From Cladosporium sp. IMV 00045 (taxonomy: Eukaryota > Ascomycota > Dothideomycetes > Cladosporiales > Cladosporiaceae): a DNA stretch of 64,000 bases. The DNA is taken from positions 1 through 64,000 of the forward strand of contig MSJI02000624.1 in assembly GCA_001931905.2 (NCBI GenBank), given 5' to 3'. Positions 41,973 to 52,565 of the stretch are shown piece after piece; within the stretch, counting starts at the first letter, position 1, and every line of letters starts with the position of its first letter. The notes beneath the pieces are model-generated. The model was not told where the DNA came from and ran no database searches. It saw only the letters and a program-made list of their open reading frames with translations. The position numbers and the translations under genes were made by a program.

Positions 41973-43085
41973 ATGAGCCTTCCCCAAAGCAACGCAGGCA
42001 CCAAGACGGCACCAAAGCAGGCGAAGGATAATGACGACCACGAATGGAGGCAGTTGCTACAATCCACGGCCAAGAACCTCGAAGACGTTCGAAAGACCAT
42101 CTGCGCTGCTGCGATGAACAACTTCGGCAAACCGCCGTCCCTCAGAGCCGCTCCACGCAAAATCTTGAAGCCGAGGACAGCAAGGACGATCAAAGCACAG
42201 CAAGCCAGTATCACCGAAGGGGTCGCCAATCTTTCGCTTGCAAACGAGCCACTCCCTGTCGTAAAGCCGATTGCAAAAACTTCCAACGACCACACTGCCC
42301 CACCCCGCCTCTTCGCCCTACCGTAAAAGGTCCAGGACGCCATCTTCGATCACGCCTATGGAGTCGAGGGCAGCGCAAAGCTGGTCTTCAAAAGTGTCTC
42401 TTTCAAATTGCAAGCCAAACCCGCGAATCAAAGCGGTAAGACTAACCCTTCCCATCACACAAACTCAACGAATGGCTGGTCTCGAAGCGTTGCTTCAGAT
42501 CCGCAGCCCAAGCCTGGATGAAAGCACAAACGTTTCCATACATCCGTACACGCGCCCACGGCTCTCAACGCTCAGTTCTTCCTAGACATGAAGACTGGTC
42601 TTTTCTTGGATCACGGAGTCCATGCTTCGCTACGTTATCCCCTGACTGGCTGGGGCCCTACAAGCGAGACACTGAATCGATGTCGTTCCCTTAAATCCCT
42701 GGTCCTCGTCGTCGGCTATAGTATTTCCAACCTCATCAAAGACAAGCGGCTCTAGCGTGATGATTTCGAGGACGTCGAACTCGAGTTGATTGTGGATACT
42801 GAGGTCAAGGTTCCATCTGGGCTGAAACAGCTGCGGATTGTGCCAGAGACAGATCCCAAATTTCTGCGCGAATACTCCTTCACGGAAAAGGCTCCTGGAC
42901 CATTGTTGGGAAGTGAGACTCCGTATGCGTTTCAGAACAACGTTTATGCGCTTGAGCGGATGGCGAAGAAGAAGCTGTTGAAGGATGTTGATGCTGCTGA
43001 TGGCCTGTCCGAGGTGGGCGTCGACAATCGTACGAGCACGCAAACCGGCAGGCTCTACACGGGCTCGAGGGTTAGCTATCCTTGA
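41973..43085 (+). pseudogene. degenerate F-box-like protein, copy A
   Basis: Broken relative of the gene at 44017. The frame starts MSLPQSNAG and runs to RLFALP, where an in-frame TAA (42324-42326) interrupts what in copy B is DLPQDLQDEIFSLAY; here KVQDAIFDHAYG follows the stop. After about 35 codons the frame shifts: SKRCFRSAAQAWMKAQTF matches copy B SKEYFRAAAQAWFRAVVF. A second shift leads to RCRSLKSLVLVVGYS (copy B KCCSLKRLTVDIGYK), then a TAG at 42753-42755, and the frame finally ends after VSYP. So there are at least two stops and two frame changes. An intron might hide one shift, but not all. Family function (substrate adaptor) is inferred from the LPxxLxDxIF motif only. Confidence 0.75.
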
Positions 43086-44016
43086 AGTGGCTGCTGTCCT
43101 CATCTTCAAGGGTCACATTGTTTCCTGTCAATCATCGAACCGGTGAAACATGAAGAACACTTGCTTCATTGTTCGTATGGTTCTCAGAAAAGTCCGGGGG
43201 TCATCTCAAGCGATTGATTGAACGAGGGCGGGACGAGTGAGAGGAAGAAGCGGGATGGCAAAGACGAAAACTTGATTGCAAAGCACTATCGGAGGTAATG
43301 TCATGATATCGTACGACGGGTCAGACTGGTTTGTGAGCGTTGAAGATGGTTTTTCGATCAATTTCTTTGTTGCGCTCGCGGTAGATTGTCAACGAGTTTT
43401 TGTTGGGCACAAGCATCAAATAGATCATCAACGACTAGTTCTCGTTTCTATACAGAGCCACTAAATAGGAATCTTCAAATAGTAGAGTGACAACGAGATT
43501 TATCACGACTGATGCTTCGGTGCTAGATTATCGATCGTTTCATATCAAATGCACGTTCTTCAAAACCCGACAGGTCCTAGAAATTGGCACTCGCTTGGGA
43601 CAATCAAGGTCGGGTTCTGTTTTAATGTTCTGTAGCAGATTTCAATCGGGAATCTAGTATTGTCGAGTACGTGAGACTGCAAGCCATGTATATAACACAA
43701 CAGTGCTTTTCGAATTGATCAGGGTTCATCGCGTGGTTTGGTCGACATAGACAAACAAAAGCGAAGTGATACCGTAAAGTCACTGATGGCTAACATTCCC
43801 ATGCTGTAAATTTCCATAATTTGATGACGCCTATTTCCTGAGTATTTTGCCTTTGACTCAGACGTGGAGCAACTTCACTGATACCCTATTCATCGTTCCA
43901 CTTACGTCAAAACAAAATGAGCTTGTCATTCACTCGTCTCTTTAGATTCGAAAACAAAGACTTCGTTCGGTCGCTCCAATTGCCTCCACTCATTAACCAC
44001 CTTCGAGATATCACAA
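43086..44016. other. intergenic between the two F-box-like copies
   Basis: 931 bases, moderately AT-rich, with no frame showing a domain. I see no third copy, transposon end or RNA gene. Confidence 0.45.
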
Positions 44017-45066
44017 ATGGACGACGATCAGAGGACGACACCAGCCGATCCGAATGGTTCACAGACAGAAGTTCCCCTCCAAGAAATGAGACCACAGTCA
44101 AGCTTCCGCCTATTTGATCTACCGCAAGACCTCCAAGACGAAATCTTCTCCCTAGCGTATGCCGGAACCTCGGTGCAAGACGCATCGAAGACACTACCAT
44201 CAACGACGAATAACCTCGACGCTTTACTTAGCACTGTACCATCCCCGCCGGCATCTTCCAATGCAGCAAGCCGCGTTGGAGTTCTCTTTCGTCCAAAGTA
44301 TCGAGCGATCGTGTTCGAGCTGAAATTGAAGCAGGATATGCCGTTCAAATTGCGCTAAACCCTAGTTTCCAAGGAGTATTTTCGCGCTGCTGCGCAGGCA
44401 TGGTTTCGAGCAGTAGTTTTTCACGCGCGAACTCTGCCCGTCAAGCGTACGATGAGCCAGATCAACAGCAAAAACCTTGTCCTTCAGCGTTCCCTACATC
44501 GTAAGACCGAATTGTTAAAAGAATTTGGCAAAGCCGCTTCGATCGAAATGGGCCCATCCACAGGATTCTGGCTCAAATATCTTAGAAAGTGTTGTTCACT
44601 CAAACGTCTAACAGTCGACATCGGCTATAAATTCCACTGGCGCTATTCCTTGGGACCATCACCCTTATGGCAGACTGTTTTGGACGAAGAACTCTTCGAG
44701 ATTCTGAGGTATTGCGGCATATCCAGGCTGAGAGGTCTCAAGACCATCAAGCTCCAACCGCTTGACTTGGCGAGTCAAGGTCTAATCCACGGGGCGATTT
44801 TCAGGGGCAATGTGCAAAGACTCGAGCACCTGGCGCAGAGGCAAGTCAGAATGGCCAAGCAAGACTCCAGAGTCACTTTGCCAGCAGATGATATCTTCTC
44901 GGGGCCCAGATTCCACTTTGCAAATTCCGCCAAAGAAAAAGTGGCGATGTTTCGCGTCTCATTCTCCCCTGGCTGCATGTTCAGCTATCGTGTTGACTGG
45001 TTACAGAAGGGTGTAATCATCTGCGGGATACCGTTGCTTTCTTCGTTCACTTTTTTCATCACTTAA
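44017..45066 (+). pseudogene. F-box-like protein, copy B, interrupted by one in-frame stop
   Basis: A continuous frame of 350 codons broken only by TAA at 44356-44358. The first part starts MDDDQRTTPADP and has the F-box-like motif RLFDLPQDLQDEIFSLAY. After the stop, TLVSKEYFRAAAQAWFRA and KCCSLKRLTVDIGYKFHW continue in the same frame and match copy A on both sides, so the two halves are one ancestral gene. A CAA-to-TAA change would explain the stop. Whether it is a recent pseudogene, stop-codon readthrough or a base-call error cannot be settled here. No intron with matching ends removes the stop. Confidence 0.75.
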
Positions 45067-45616
45067 ATTATTAGATTCCTTTTGAGGTGAGGGAAGCCTT
45101 GTAGCACAATCGTGTGGTGTTGAAGGCAGTCTTGGAGAGCGCTTGATGGAATCGATTGGGCTCACGGTCGAATGGCGGATGGAGATGCAGACAGTGTTCA
45201 ACAATTGCAACTTGCGCGCCGTGGTACGGCGAGTGGACTGTGAATGTCAATATTCTTGATGACAGAAAATAATGAAGCATGTGGAATTGATAAGATGATC
45301 TTGAGAATAGAGAAAACACAACTAGAGCCCAAGTGCTCTTGCAAGAGTAGTCTCAAATAATAGAGATACACATGACTGAAGTTACCACGTTGAGAAGTTA
45401 TTGTATAACTAATAATACCGACCGAATGAGAAACAACCCACTACCTTATCGATAAGCTTCACGTCTGGTATTTGCTGCCTGAGGCACTACAGCCTAACCA
45501 CAAATTCTCATCGCTCGTCTTTTTGCATCAAATACTCGAACGATTCTAAATTGACTTTAAATAAACGTACTATCGTTCTTAGCAGCTTTCCTCAACAGCC
45601 GTTAGAACCTACAACA
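45067..45616. other. intergenic upstream of the TPR-like gene
   Basis: 550 bases. The right-hand frame is open upstream to 45551, but the ATG at 45617 has the better context and N-terminus. Nothing else seen. Confidence 0.4.
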
Positions 45617-47227
45617 ATGGTCAAATCAAAGCAATTCGCCCGCCCCCAAAAGGCACCCAAAGCCAAAGCCGTGGAGCCCCAAACCGTGGACGAATATCAA
45701 GACGCCGCCGACAAGGAAGAAGAAACCGGTGGCAAATGGCGCGCCGGCGACCCAGCCAAATCAGGTCGAGCCTTCCTGCGAGCACTGGAAGTCTACGACA
45801 AGGGACTCAAGAAATTCCCCAACAGCTTTGACCTCGCTTACAACAAGGCGAGACTGGAACTCGAAGTCTCGCAGAGCCCGGTGATCGTTGAGAAGATCGG
45901 TCTGGATCTGCAGAGCTTTTTGAGGCAGACGCTCGATAGTCATCGTCTGGCTTTGGGGCTGGATGCGGAGAATATTGATGTGAGGTTTAATGCTAGTCAG
46001 GTTATGACTAGTCTGGCTGAGGTCCTTTCGGAGGACGAGGAAGGTGACGATGAGGAGGCGGTGAAGCTTCTGCATGAGAGTTTGGAGATGCTCGAGGGCT
46101 GTCTCGCGAGGCAGGAAATGGCCATTGAGCAGCAAAAGGCCGACTTCCCCGAAGGTGACGCCGAGGGCGAGGGCGAGGGCGAAGGTGGCGTCCCGGTCGA
46201 AAGCGAGGGAGAGTCGAAGGATGCCACCAAGGATGAAAGCAGTGCGAACGACGACGCAGAGGCCGATGAAGAAGATGAGGAACAATCGGCAGTGATTGAG
46301 AACCCAGTCACGGGCAACGACTTGCTCGACACTGTCCACGCTTCTTTGTCCGCTCTGACCACGCTTATTCCCCTCGTCGGCGAAAGCGCCCTGGGAGACC
46401 TGGGCGACATGGCCCACGCCTTCACCGACAACAAAGCACCCAACTACGTCGCCCTTCTCCCCGCCGACGAACAGGACGCTGCTCGCCTGGAAGTCGGTCT
46501 CGCAAGAGCAGGCTTCATCGCCGCCTACGCCGACGCCCAATACAACGCCCGCCTGATCGAGCTCCAGACCTACGTTGAGCGCCTGCAAGCCTTCAAAGAC
46601 CTGCCCAACAAAGACTCCGACGCACACGCTCTGACGACCGAAGCCCGCGCCCGTTTCGAGCTCGTCCTCTCCGCCCTCGACCAGCACGCCAGCTCCTCCC
46701 CCGCCGAATTCCCCGTCAGCGACTGCTGGAAGCAGCTGAGCATCACGCAGGAGCTGCTCACCAAAGCGACGAAACTCTCCACCGATGACGCCAAAGAGCG
46801 CAAAGCCGAGGTCTACCAATCCAAGGGCGACGCAGAACTGATCCGCTTCCGCCTCGCGTCCATGCCCGGCGACGCGCTGTCAGAAAACGTCCGCAAGAGC
46901 GGCCCGACGCTGCTCGCCAACACGTTCAAATTCTTCAAGGGCGCCGCTGACCACGCGAAGGTCCTCGGCGACGAGGAAGTTGCTGACAAAGCCAAGGGCA
47001 GGATGGCTGTCGTTCACGTCATGGCCAAGGTCGCCAGTCAGGAGGGCGCGGGTGCAGGATCATCCTCTTCTTCTGGCAGCAGCGCAAGCAACAATGCGCC
47101 GGCCCTGCCTGGTCCTGCGCCTAAGGGCGTCGATCTGATGGAGGCGATGAACGAGTGTCTTGAGGATGGCATGATCGATCTGGCTGGTGCTGAGAAGGTT
47201 TTGGCGGGTTTGGGAAAGCCAGCGTAG
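45617..47227 (+). CDS. TPR-like protein with acidic central segment
   Basis: Single-exon protein of 536 aa. The N-terminus is basic (MVKSKQFARPQKAPKAKA), then helical repeats of the TPR kind: SGRAFLRALEVYDKGLKKFP and NSFDLAYNKARLELE, and later EEAVKLLHESLEMLEGCLA. A central Glu/Asp/Gly-rich stretch (DAEGEGEGEGG; DDAEADEEDEEQ) separates a second helical region (AYADAQYNARLIELQTYVE). The C-terminus includes a Ser run and DLMEAMNECLEDGMIDLAGA. The architecture recalls fungal TPR chaperones for ribosomal proteins, such as Acl4, but I cannot confirm this and assign no symbol. Start chosen at 45617 over 45551 because CAACAATGG is a good context. Confidence 0.8.
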   Translation: MVKSKQFARPQKAPKAKAVEPQTVDEYQDAADKEEETGGKWRAGDPAKSGRAFLRALEVYDKGLKKFPNSFDLAYNKARLELEVSQSPVIVEKIGLDLQSFLRQTLDSHRLALGLDAENIDVRFNASQVMTSLAEVLSEDEEGDDEEAVKLLHESLEMLEGCLARQEMAIEQQKADFPEGDAEGEGEGEGGVPVESEGESKDATKDESSANDDAEADEEDEEQSAVIENPVTGNDLLDTVHASLSALTTLIPLVGESALGDLGDMAHAFTDNKAPNYVALLPADEQDAARLEVGLARAGFIAAYADAQYNARLIELQTYVERLQAFKDLPNKDSDAHALTTEARARFELVLSALDQHASSSPAEFPVSDCWKQLSITQELLTKATKLSTDDAKERKAEVYQSKGDAELIRFRLASMPGDALSENVRKSGPTLLANTFKFFKGAADHAKVLGDEEVADKAKGRMAVVHVMAKVASQEGAGAGSSSSSGSSASNNAPALPGPAPKGVDLMEAMNECLEDGMIDLAGAEKVLAGLGKPA

Positions 47228-48059
47228 AGGGGGGGAGATTGGTCGAATGAATTGATGAGATTGATTGAAATAGTGAGATGAAGTAATCAAGAGCAAAAAA
47301 GTCACCTGTCAAACTTTTTTCTGTGAACATTTGACTCTTTTCACTCGTATGAGAGCGGATACACCATAATGGTAGGGTGTTAAATTCGATATCTGTACCT
47401 TGATGGCTGCAAACTGCCTCTGAAGTCGCTGATATTTTGCGGATCTCGCCTCACGATTCTCTCAACTACACTGAACACCTTTAATAATAATACATGGTTG
47501 GCCTGCAATCAAGTCGCCGCCCTCGCGAACATGTTGCCTCCATGGGCGTTGCATATTGAACCTTCAGGATTTCGCGCACAGCTTGACTCGATAGGAGATC
47601 CAGAATTGTGGCGTTAGATACGTGTACCTGGCGGTTAATTTTATGGACATCGTCAAGACATGAAAAACAGCGAAACAGGTTGATCGGCAGTCACGATAGA
47701 GTGGTATGTGCGCTTGAGAAACGCAAGATGACGCGACTCCACCGCAGTTGTCATTACAACATAACACCATTTCCCACTATTAGGAGAGTATAAATAATGT
47801 ACACATATTCTGTTGCATCTTTGTAAAATCTCATAAAGTCATCATCAAAAAGAAAGCCCATTCTGATCGTTTTCCCATCACATTTCGCTAGTCCGCTCAC
47901 ACACTATCAGTCCTGTTTTCCATCCACCTACGATGGCATCATCAGCACCCTAACATCAACGCCCTGGACAGTCAAAGCAACAAGACCCAGAGAAAATGAA
48001 AACAAGCAAAACGCAGTAAATCACTCACCTACTCCAAACAACACTAGCGGAGGCAAGAC
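47228..48059. other. convergent intergenic region
   Basis: 832 bases between the TPR-like gene (rightward) and a small leftward gene. I looked for a tRNA around 47340-47400 and found no cloverleaf. No gene or repeat supported. Confidence 0.45.
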
Positions 48060-48542
48060 TCACTCCATCACGCCCCTCCTCTCCTCCCTCTTCTTCTGTT
48101 CCATCATCTTCGCATCGTTTCCCATGGCCGGCTTCTCCATGCCCTTGAACGTGCGATTGAACCAGCCGCTGACGAGACCGGGGCTATTACCCGTCATCTC
48201 GGTGTAGCTGGCACGACGCTCGCTGTAATCTTCGCTGCCGCGCTTGGCCGTTGTGAGGTTGTTGAAGAGGCCGGATGACTATATTTGTTGGAAGAACGGT
48301 GTTAGCGGATGGGGGTCTGGTGGAGATGTGGAACGTCGGATGGGGCAGCTTACCCTCCTCCTCTGGCCAGGTTCGTCGGTGCTGGGAGTCTTCTCCAGCG
48401 TGCCGCTGCTGTTGCTTCCGATGGAGGCTCGACGCATGGGATCGCCGAATTGGTTGGACAGCTTACGCCCGGGCTGGTGCAGTTCCTTGCCTTTCTGGAA
48501 CATGCCGCGGCGGTCTTGCCAGGTCTCGGTGGGGGTGGGCAT
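48060..48542 (-). CDS. small conserved-style protein with three RRxS motifs
   Basis: Two exons, 48542-48354 and 48278-48060, with donor GTAAGC, acceptor ATATAG and phase 0, give 135 aa. Not a family I can name. It starts MPTPTETWQDRRGMFQKGKE and ends QKKREERRGVME. Three sites match the protein kinase A consensus R-R-x-S: MRRASIG, RRRSSGL and ERRASYT. WFNRTFKGMEKP near the C-terminus looks like a conserved core. There is no signal peptide or membrane segment, and the composition suggests a largely unfolded cytosolic or nuclear protein. The clean splice junction and coding-like composition support a real gene missed by single-frame reading. Confidence 0.75.
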
Positions 48543-49082
48543 GATTGTGTTTCGCTGAGTTGTTGTTGTTGGGATTGTTCAGATCGCTAACGATTTCAAT
48601 GGTATGTGTAGAGAAAGTGTGGAAGAGGAAGACGAGGGAGAGGGAGAAGAGGAGGGGATAGACATAGCTGTCGTAGCTAGGCGAGCAACGACAATATACG
48701 GTACCTCCCAGACCTAATAAGACGATCAGGTCATGGAAGAGGCGGGAAGCCATTCTGATACCTCCGAGACGCCCATTGACGATCAGCGGCTGACGAGTAT
48801 CGTGTCTGATTGGATGGACTGACGTCGATATGCTTGCTTATGGAGGTGTGAAGGTTTGCCACGCGTGGGGAAGTGAGGCAGGCGCATGAAGGATGCGGGG
48901 TTGGAAGAAGCAATGATTAGCTTGAGCTCGCATTGTAGCACGTGAGCAAAGTGGTTTTGCAGATGTAGCGCAATTAGCCATATTGGTCTCAGATAAGGTA
49001 TTCCTTGATACTTTCGCATGATCGAGTCTATATTTTGATATCTCTTCAACCGTCCTCATCTAGCTCAATAGACATCACTTCC
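48543..49082. other. intergenic upstream of the RRxS gene
   Basis: 540 bases holding the promoter of the small leftward gene and the 3' flank of twinfilin. Frames of 60-96 codons here have no domain. Nothing else seen. Confidence 0.45.
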
Positions 49083-50215
49083 TCATCGCCTTCCAGGCCT
49101 CTTGGGTCTTGAGAACCCCTTTTTCTCGGCCTTCTCTTCAACACCAAACTCCTGTGCAAGCGCCTGCTCGCTCAAGTCTTCGAAGTCTGTGGCTTCCAAG
49201 CTCTTTGCTACAACGACACCAGCCTTCTGCTCGGCGATCAGTTGTGTGAACTTTTTGCTTGTGCTATACATCATTCGCTCCTTCAGCTTGGAAGAGGAAG
49301 GGCACGTGTAGATGAAGACGATTTGCGGACCCGTGCTGTTGCTGCCGGGGTAGGAGTAGAAACTCAGTCGTGGGTCGGTTTGTGAAAGGGTGGTGCTGAG
49401 TTGGGCCGGGGAGACTGAAGGTGTTGAGGAGGCCACGCGGAGCGTTTCGTCGGGGAGATTGAAGTACTATGAAGCGAAATGTTAGCCAAATAATCCTTGC
49501 ATTGCTGAGAGTCTCCCTTATCCAAGCGTCTCCTGTGATGCCTTACCAATTGCACCAACAATCCACCGGAGCCCTCCTTCATCAACTCGCCCAGCGCCTC
49601 AGGCAGGCCGTCCTCCGTAGACATAGCATCCACCTTGCTAGCAACATGGCCCTTCCTGGCCGTGGTACCACCGCTCTCCTGCGCTTCCACCTCTCTCAAA
49701 CCAGCCTGGCCTGCTTCCTCCTCAGTGAGAGGAGCTTCCTGGCTACTATGTTTCTCATGCTTCGCCCAGCCCTCAGCAGTCAGCTCAGCCGCTTCGGTCG
49801 CGAAGAGCGTCTCCCTGAAACGCTCGATACCCAGCTCTCTAACGAGTGTAAGGCGAGTGGAGGCGAAGAGCATTTTCTCGCGCACGGGTGCGCTGTTGGG
49901 CACGAAGGTGACGGCGACGAAGCCATTGGGCTCGCCCGGTGCGATCTTGAGCAGTACATAGCGGGCGGTGTTCGGCGAGAGGTGGGATTGCAATTGGGCA
50001 AGGTCGGAGGAGAAGTCGGACTGCAAGGGAATGGTCTCTAGGGGAATGAGGGTCTCGTTCTCGATCCCGGCGAGCAAGCCACGTTGAGAGGGCGAGGAGA
50101 CCAGCTCATTGAAGGCGGTCTGGAGTTCTTGCGAGGCTGGGGTGGGATGTCAGTGACCTTGCTGGTAATTCCTCTGAAGGAAACGAGCGGACGTGCCTGA
50201 AATGCCGGACTGCAT
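49083..50215 (-). CDS. TWF1: twinfilin, actin-depolymerising factor homology protein
   Basis: Actin-monomer-sequestering and capping regulator with two ADF-H domains, acting at cortical actin patches. Three exons: 50215-50197, 50136-49547 and 49466-49083, 330 aa, the normal size. It begins MQSGISA-SQELQTAFNELVSS; the first ADF-H contains TARYVLLKIAPGEPNGFVAV and EKMLFASTRLTLVRELG; the second contains PQIVFIYTCPSSSKLKERMMY, with the actin-binding KERMMYSTSK helix. The C-terminus is basic (SRPKRPGRR), as in other twinfilins. The first intron is GC-AG: exon 1 ends TCAG and the intron begins GCACGT. No nearby GT gives the right frame. Divergent from the muconate cyclase gene. Confidence 0.93.
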
Positions 50216-50866
50216 GATTTTGGTAGTGTTTTGTTGATCTGAAGGGATCACCAGAAATGCTCGCCGTGGAAGCTGCTGCCGAGTTGCTGGACTGCGTGGG
50301 GTGTTTGTGATACGTCACAGTTTGGGGGCTGTCTTGGTGCAAGAACCGCATCTATTTTTGTAGATGCAGGAGTCAATTTGATAACATTGATGTCTTTGTT
50401 GGTCTGTCGTTTGGTTCGACTGATGCAGATTTATACACTCTTCTATTACATGTAGTTACTCTCCTGCCTAGGTTTTCAAATAATTGAGGCAACAACAAAG
50501 GAGAAGCATCGCAATATCAAGTCCGCCTCCGTCGCTTGCGTGGCCCCTTGTATTGGTAATAAGGCAGAATCTGGCTGCCTTGCAGTGCATTATTGATCTC
50601 AATTGGGAACTCTTCTCGGTTACAAAAGACTCGCTGCATTGACTAGATTCGGGGAATACTGGCAACATACTTCCGAAATGGTCTTTAAAGGCCATGGCTG
50701 CATGCAATTCAGCATTTGGATTTCCCGTCTTCGGCAAATGACGGAAGTCGGATGTTGCACTTCCATATGGCCCACAATCGAACACTCTTATCCGAACATA
50801 AGAGTATGTCATCACTTCGAATGCAAGTATGCATGTAGATTCCCGTACACCTCCAGCATTACCATC
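50216..50866. promoter_or_regulatory. divergent region twinfilin / muconate cyclase
   Basis: 651 bases between divergent starts. The rightward frame is open upstream to 50603, but those codons are not similar to the family, so I place the start at 50867. No other signal seen. Confidence 0.5.
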
Positions 50867-52033
50867 ATGAACTTCATCGTAGGCACGTTCAACACGCCCG
50901 ATCTTTTCACCTTCACCTTCACCCCACCCTCCTCATCTAGCAGAAATGCCTTCTTGACCATTGCACAGAAGTCACCAGCAATAGGAAACCATTCCTGGCT
51001 AGGCCTTTCACCTCAACATGGCTCTAGGTCTGAAGAAGAATGCTTTCTCTACGCGACTGCCTGGACCGAGCCCCCCTCCGTAGCTGCCTACCACGTCAAA
51101 TCATCCGGCCTGACAATCACCCCCATCAACTCCAAACCCGTGCGAGCCCGCTCAGGCTACGTCTGCGCCTCCAAAACCCACGTCTACTCCTGCGGCGGCC
51201 CCACCGGAGAAGCATTCACCATAGCCCCCGACGGCGGCGTCGGCGATCTGGTGCAAGAACTCGAGTTCGTCGACGACAAAGCCAGCGACAAGCCCACGGG
51301 CGCCCTGCACGGCGACTTCGGCGGCTTGCGCCACGGCTCGCACAGTGTCGACTTGAGCCCGGACATGCGCAGCTTGTACATCGCAGACATCGGCCGTAAC
51401 TGCATCTTCACCTACTCCGTCGACAACGACCACACGCGCAGCGGCGGGAAACACTTGACTCTCGGCTCCAAGCACATCTCGCCGCGCGCCAACGATGGTC
51501 CCCGCCACACTTGGCCTCACCCGTCCGGGAAGATTCTTTACAGCTTGCAAGAGCACACTAGCGTCGTCGACTTGTTCTCCGTCGCGGCCGATGGCGTTAC
51601 GCTGACGCACACAAATGGCGTGAAAATCATCCCAGCCGACAAAGATCCCAAAGACTACTGGGCGGATGAAGTCCGTTTGAGTACTGGCTCGCAAACGCCG
51701 CGGTACATGTACGCTTCAACCCGTGGTCTTGCTGCCGAGACCAAAGGGTACGTCGCGGTCTTTGCGCTGAACCCGGACGGTACTGTGGCCTCGGAGGAAG
51801 CTATTTGTATCTGGGAGACGCCCACGAGTGGTGGTATTGCGAACGCTATTGAGCCGGCACCTTGGCGGGAGGAGTTTCGTGGTGTGGAGTATGTGGCCAT
51901 GACTGATAGTCAGGAGGGGTGGGTGTTTATGTTGGGTTTTGATGGGAAGAAGATCGAGGAGGTGGCGAGGGTGAATTTGGGTAAGACGGAGAAAGGTGGT
52001 GTCGTGCAGGCCGCTACGGCAGTCTGGTTGTAG
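50867..52033 (+). CDS. 3-carboxy-cis,cis-muconate cyclase (lactonizing enzyme)
   Basis: Beta-propeller enzyme of the fungal protocatechuate branch of the beta-ketoadipate pathway, converting 3-carboxy-cis,cis-muconate to its lactone. 388 aa from MNFIVGTFNTPDLF, without intron. Repeated blade-like segments include SVDLSPDMRSLYIADIG, RHTWPHPSGKILYSLQEHT and TPRYMYASTRGL, typical of the eukaryotic seven-bladed muconate cyclase family (unrelated to the bacterial enzyme). A conserved His/Arg-rich pocket is suggested by FGGLRHGSHS and DGPRHTWPHP. Followed 532 bases downstream by kynurenine formamidase on the same strand. Cytosolic; induction by aromatic acids is expected from the pathway but not visible here. 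Confidence 0.9.
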   Translation: MNFIVGTFNTPDLFTFTFTPPSSSSRNAFLTIAQKSPAIGNHSWLGLSPQHGSRSEEECFLYATAWTEPPSVAAYHVKSSGLTITPINSKPVRARSGYVCASKTHVYSCGGPTGEAFTIAPDGGVGDLVQELEFVDDKASDKPTGALHGDFGGLRHGSHSVDLSPDMRSLYIADIGRNCIFTYSVDNDHTRSGGKHLTLGSKHISPRANDGPRHTWPHPSGKILYSLQEHTSVVDLFSVAADGVTLTHTNGVKIIPADKDPKDYWADEVRLSTGSQTPRYMYASTRGLAAETKGYVAVFALNPDGTVASEEAICIWETPTSGGIANAIEPAPWREEFRGVEYVAMTDSQEGWVFMLGFDGKKIEEVARVNLGKTEKGGVVQAATAVWL

Positions 52034-52565
52034 ATTTGCAAATATAAGAAACAAGATGTTCAAAATGTTTCTTTGAACGAACCCCGGTAGCGAGGCAATG
52101 AGTTTCTGGCCTTACTATCACAACGATCACACATGGACTTTTAGTGACATTTGATGCTTTTGTGAATGGCTTCTTACGATCTGTACGACAACAGATGAAG
52201 ATCTTGAAAATCTGTCTCTTTAGATATCATTTATCTTACAATGTTCAATTTATCACGCATGTCATCAGCTGCGGCTGCGACGCCGACTTCGCCCGCGCAG
52301 GAACATAGCCGCAACATGTCCTTTTCCGACTTCATCGTTCATGTATTCTGAACAACACAGCAAAGTCACCGGCATTCTTTCCCAAAGTTCACTTTGGCAG
52401 TTGCAATCCAAAAGCCAAAAAGTTGTGTTAGCTACTAAGACACGGCAACGAACCAATTTGGCATATTGGACGACGCCTCAGCAGCTTCAAGAGACTTTTC
52501 GGCGAATCTCACTTCGAATCAATTGTTGAGCAACATCCAGAAGATCAAATCAGACTTTCAACGAC
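52034..52565. other. intergenic between muconate cyclase and formamidase genes
   Basis: 532 bases with the promoter of the formamidase gene. No frame with a domain and no RNA gene seen. Confidence 0.45.

Noticed and set aside
41973..45066. F-box-like copies as alternative-genetic-code genes reading TAA/TAG as Gln
   Set aside because: The other genes here stop normally at TAA, TAG and TGA with family-length products, and copy A also has frame shifts, so decay explains the stops better.
45761..46819. 352-codon frame antisense to the TPR-like gene
   Set aside because: Translation is Gly/Val/Leu-rich mirror of the sense codons; the sense strand has the coherent helical repeats.
47340..47410. 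possible tRNA-like stretch with ATAATGGTAGGG
   Set aside because: Stems do not pair as a cloverleaf and no B box is present.
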